Shown piece by piece: positions 6,338 to 7,127 of a stretch of DNA of 7,127 nt. Under the pieces are notes generated by a model that did no database searches, was not told where the DNA came from, and saw nothing but the letters and a program-made list of their open reading frames with translations. Origin of the DNA: Campylobacteraceae bacterium. Lineage in GTDB: Bacteria; Campylobacterota; Campylobacteria; Campylobacterales; Sulfurovaceae. A program made the translations under genes and the position numbers. Positions within the stretch are counted from its first letter, which is position 1. Each line of letters begins with the position of its first letter. The stretch is from positions 1-7,127 of the forward strand of contig JALVVQ010000282.1 in NCBI GenBank assembly GCA_027023325.1. The letters are read 5' to 3'.

Positions 6338-6352
6338 GAAAGAGGAGAAAAA

Positions 6353-7127
6353 ATGATAGGTAAAGTAATACAAGTACTGGGTCCTGTAATCGATGTAGAT
6401 TTCGCTGATTACCTTCCAGGGATTAACGAAGCGCTAGAGACGACCATCACAGTCGAAGGCAAAGAGACAAGATTGGTACTAGAAGTGGCCATTCAACTCG
6501 GTGATAACCGTGTACGAACCATCGCCATGGACATGAGTGAGGGTCTGACTCGTGGACAAGAGGTGAGAGCCACAGGAGACTTTATTAAGGTGCCTGTAGG
6601 AGAAGAAGTACTTGGTCGTATCTTCAATGTGATCGGTGAGACAATCGATGATGCAGGTGATTTTGAAGCAAAAAATAGCTGGTCTATTCATAGAGAGCCA
6701 CCTGCATTTGAAGAGCAAAGTACTAAAACAGAAGTATTTGAGACAGGTATCAAGGTTGTCGACCTTCTTGCTCCTTATTCTAAAGGTGGAAAAGTCGGAC
6801 TCTTTGGTGGTGCGGGCGTTGGTAAAACTGTTATCATCATGGAGTTGATCAACAATGTTGCGCTCAAGCACAGCGGCTATTCTGTATTTGCCGGTGTCGG
6901 TGAGCGTACCCGTGAAGGAAATGACCTTTATCATGAGATGAAAGACTCGAATGTATTGGACAAGGTTGCCCTTTGCTTCGGTCAGATGAGTGAACCTCCA
7001 GGAGCCAGAAACAGAATTGCATTGACAGGTTTGACCATGGCGGAGTATTTCCGTGATGAGATGGGTCTGGATGTCTTGATGTTTATTGATAATATCTTTA
7101 GGTATGCACAGTCAGGTGCGGAGATGT
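6353..7127 (+). CDS. atpD: F0F1 ATP synthase subunit beta, N-terminal 258 codons (partial)
   Basis: Beta carries the catalytic sites for ATP synthesis and hydrolysis. The frame is open from the ATG at 6353 to the window edge. It covers about 258 of the roughly 465 residues usual for the family. The beta-barrel domain opens MIGKVIQVLGPVIDVDF, and the nucleotide-binding domain follows. Its P-loop is GGAGVGKT (152-159), and GVGERTREGNDLY (181-193) includes the catalytic Glu184 and Arg185. QMSEPPGARNR is at 211-221, and Walker B is LMFIDNIFR with Asp246. The visible part has every catalytic residue expected. AGAGGAG at 6341-6347 lies 5 nt before the ATG, and the gap to atpG is 15 nt. The alpha/beta C-terminal signature and the following atpC would lie beyond the window. 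Confidence 0.98.
   Translation, partial: MIGKVIQVLGPVIDVDFADYLPGINEALETTITVEGKETRLVLEVAIQLGDNRVRTIAMDMSEGLTRGQEVRATGDFIKVPVGEEVLGRIFNVIGETIDDAGDFEAKNSWSIHREPPAFEEQSTKTEVFETGIKVVDLLAPYSKGGKVGLFGGAGVGKTVIIMELINNVALKHSGYSVFAGVGERTREGNDLYHEMKDSNVLDKVALCFGQMSEPPGARNRIALTGLTMAEYFRDEMGLDVLMFIDNIFRYAQSGAEM

Noticed and set aside
6479..6934. Open reading frame of 151 codons on the - strand opposite atpD
   Set aside because: It lies wholly within the highly conserved beta coding sequence and has no family resemblance that I can see.
1..7127. Mobile elements, tRNA or rRNA genes, CRISPR arrays or horizontally acquired islands
   Set aside because: The window is almost fully covered by tightly spaced housekeeping genes of similar composition, with no gap above 64 nt and no transposase, repeat array or RNA gene pattern.

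Overview
The window is a continuous stretch of housekeeping genes, all on the + strand, with the order fmt (3' end only) - birA - parA - parB - atpF' - atpF - atpH - atpA - atpG - atpD (5' part only). This order, with parAB directly before a split b/b' stalk and the F1 genes, and with no atpB (subunit a) or atpE (subunit c), is the one I know from Campylobacterota (formerly Epsilonproteobacteria). By eye the base composition looks mid-40s in %GC. That would suit a Sulfurovum-like member better than the AT-rich Campylobacter or Helicobacter, but the genus is a guess.

Left part (1-2318): the last 17 codons of what is probably methionyl-tRNA formyltransferase overlap the start of a monofunctional biotin-protein ligase. 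BirA then overlaps the chromosome-partition ATPase gene parA by 4 nt, and parB follows 2 nt later. The four genes look translationally coupled.

Junction (2319-2382): this 64-nt gap is the longest non-coding stretch in the window. It has a GATAAT -10-like hexamer preceded by two TTTAAC units 11 bp apart and followed by a strong ribosome binding site, so it probably holds the promoter of the ATP synthase operon. I see no GC-rich terminator after parB, so read-through from birA-parAB is also likely.

Right part (2383-7127): atpF' and atpF encode two different peripheral-stalk b-type subunits, atpH the delta subunit, and atpA, atpG and atpD the alpha, gamma and beta subunits of F1. Spacings are 0-26 nt and nearly every gene has a clear purine-rich ribosome binding site. 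The beta gene is cut by the window edge after 258 codons. The membrane ring and channel subunits (c and a) must be encoded elsewhere.

I found no mobile element, RNA gene, CRISPR array or new system. The second-look points are modest: a natural substitution at the BirA position equivalent to E. coli Arg118, a probable TTG start for birA, a signal-peptide-like N-terminus on subunit b but not b', and the periodic promoter-like element between parB and the atp genes.
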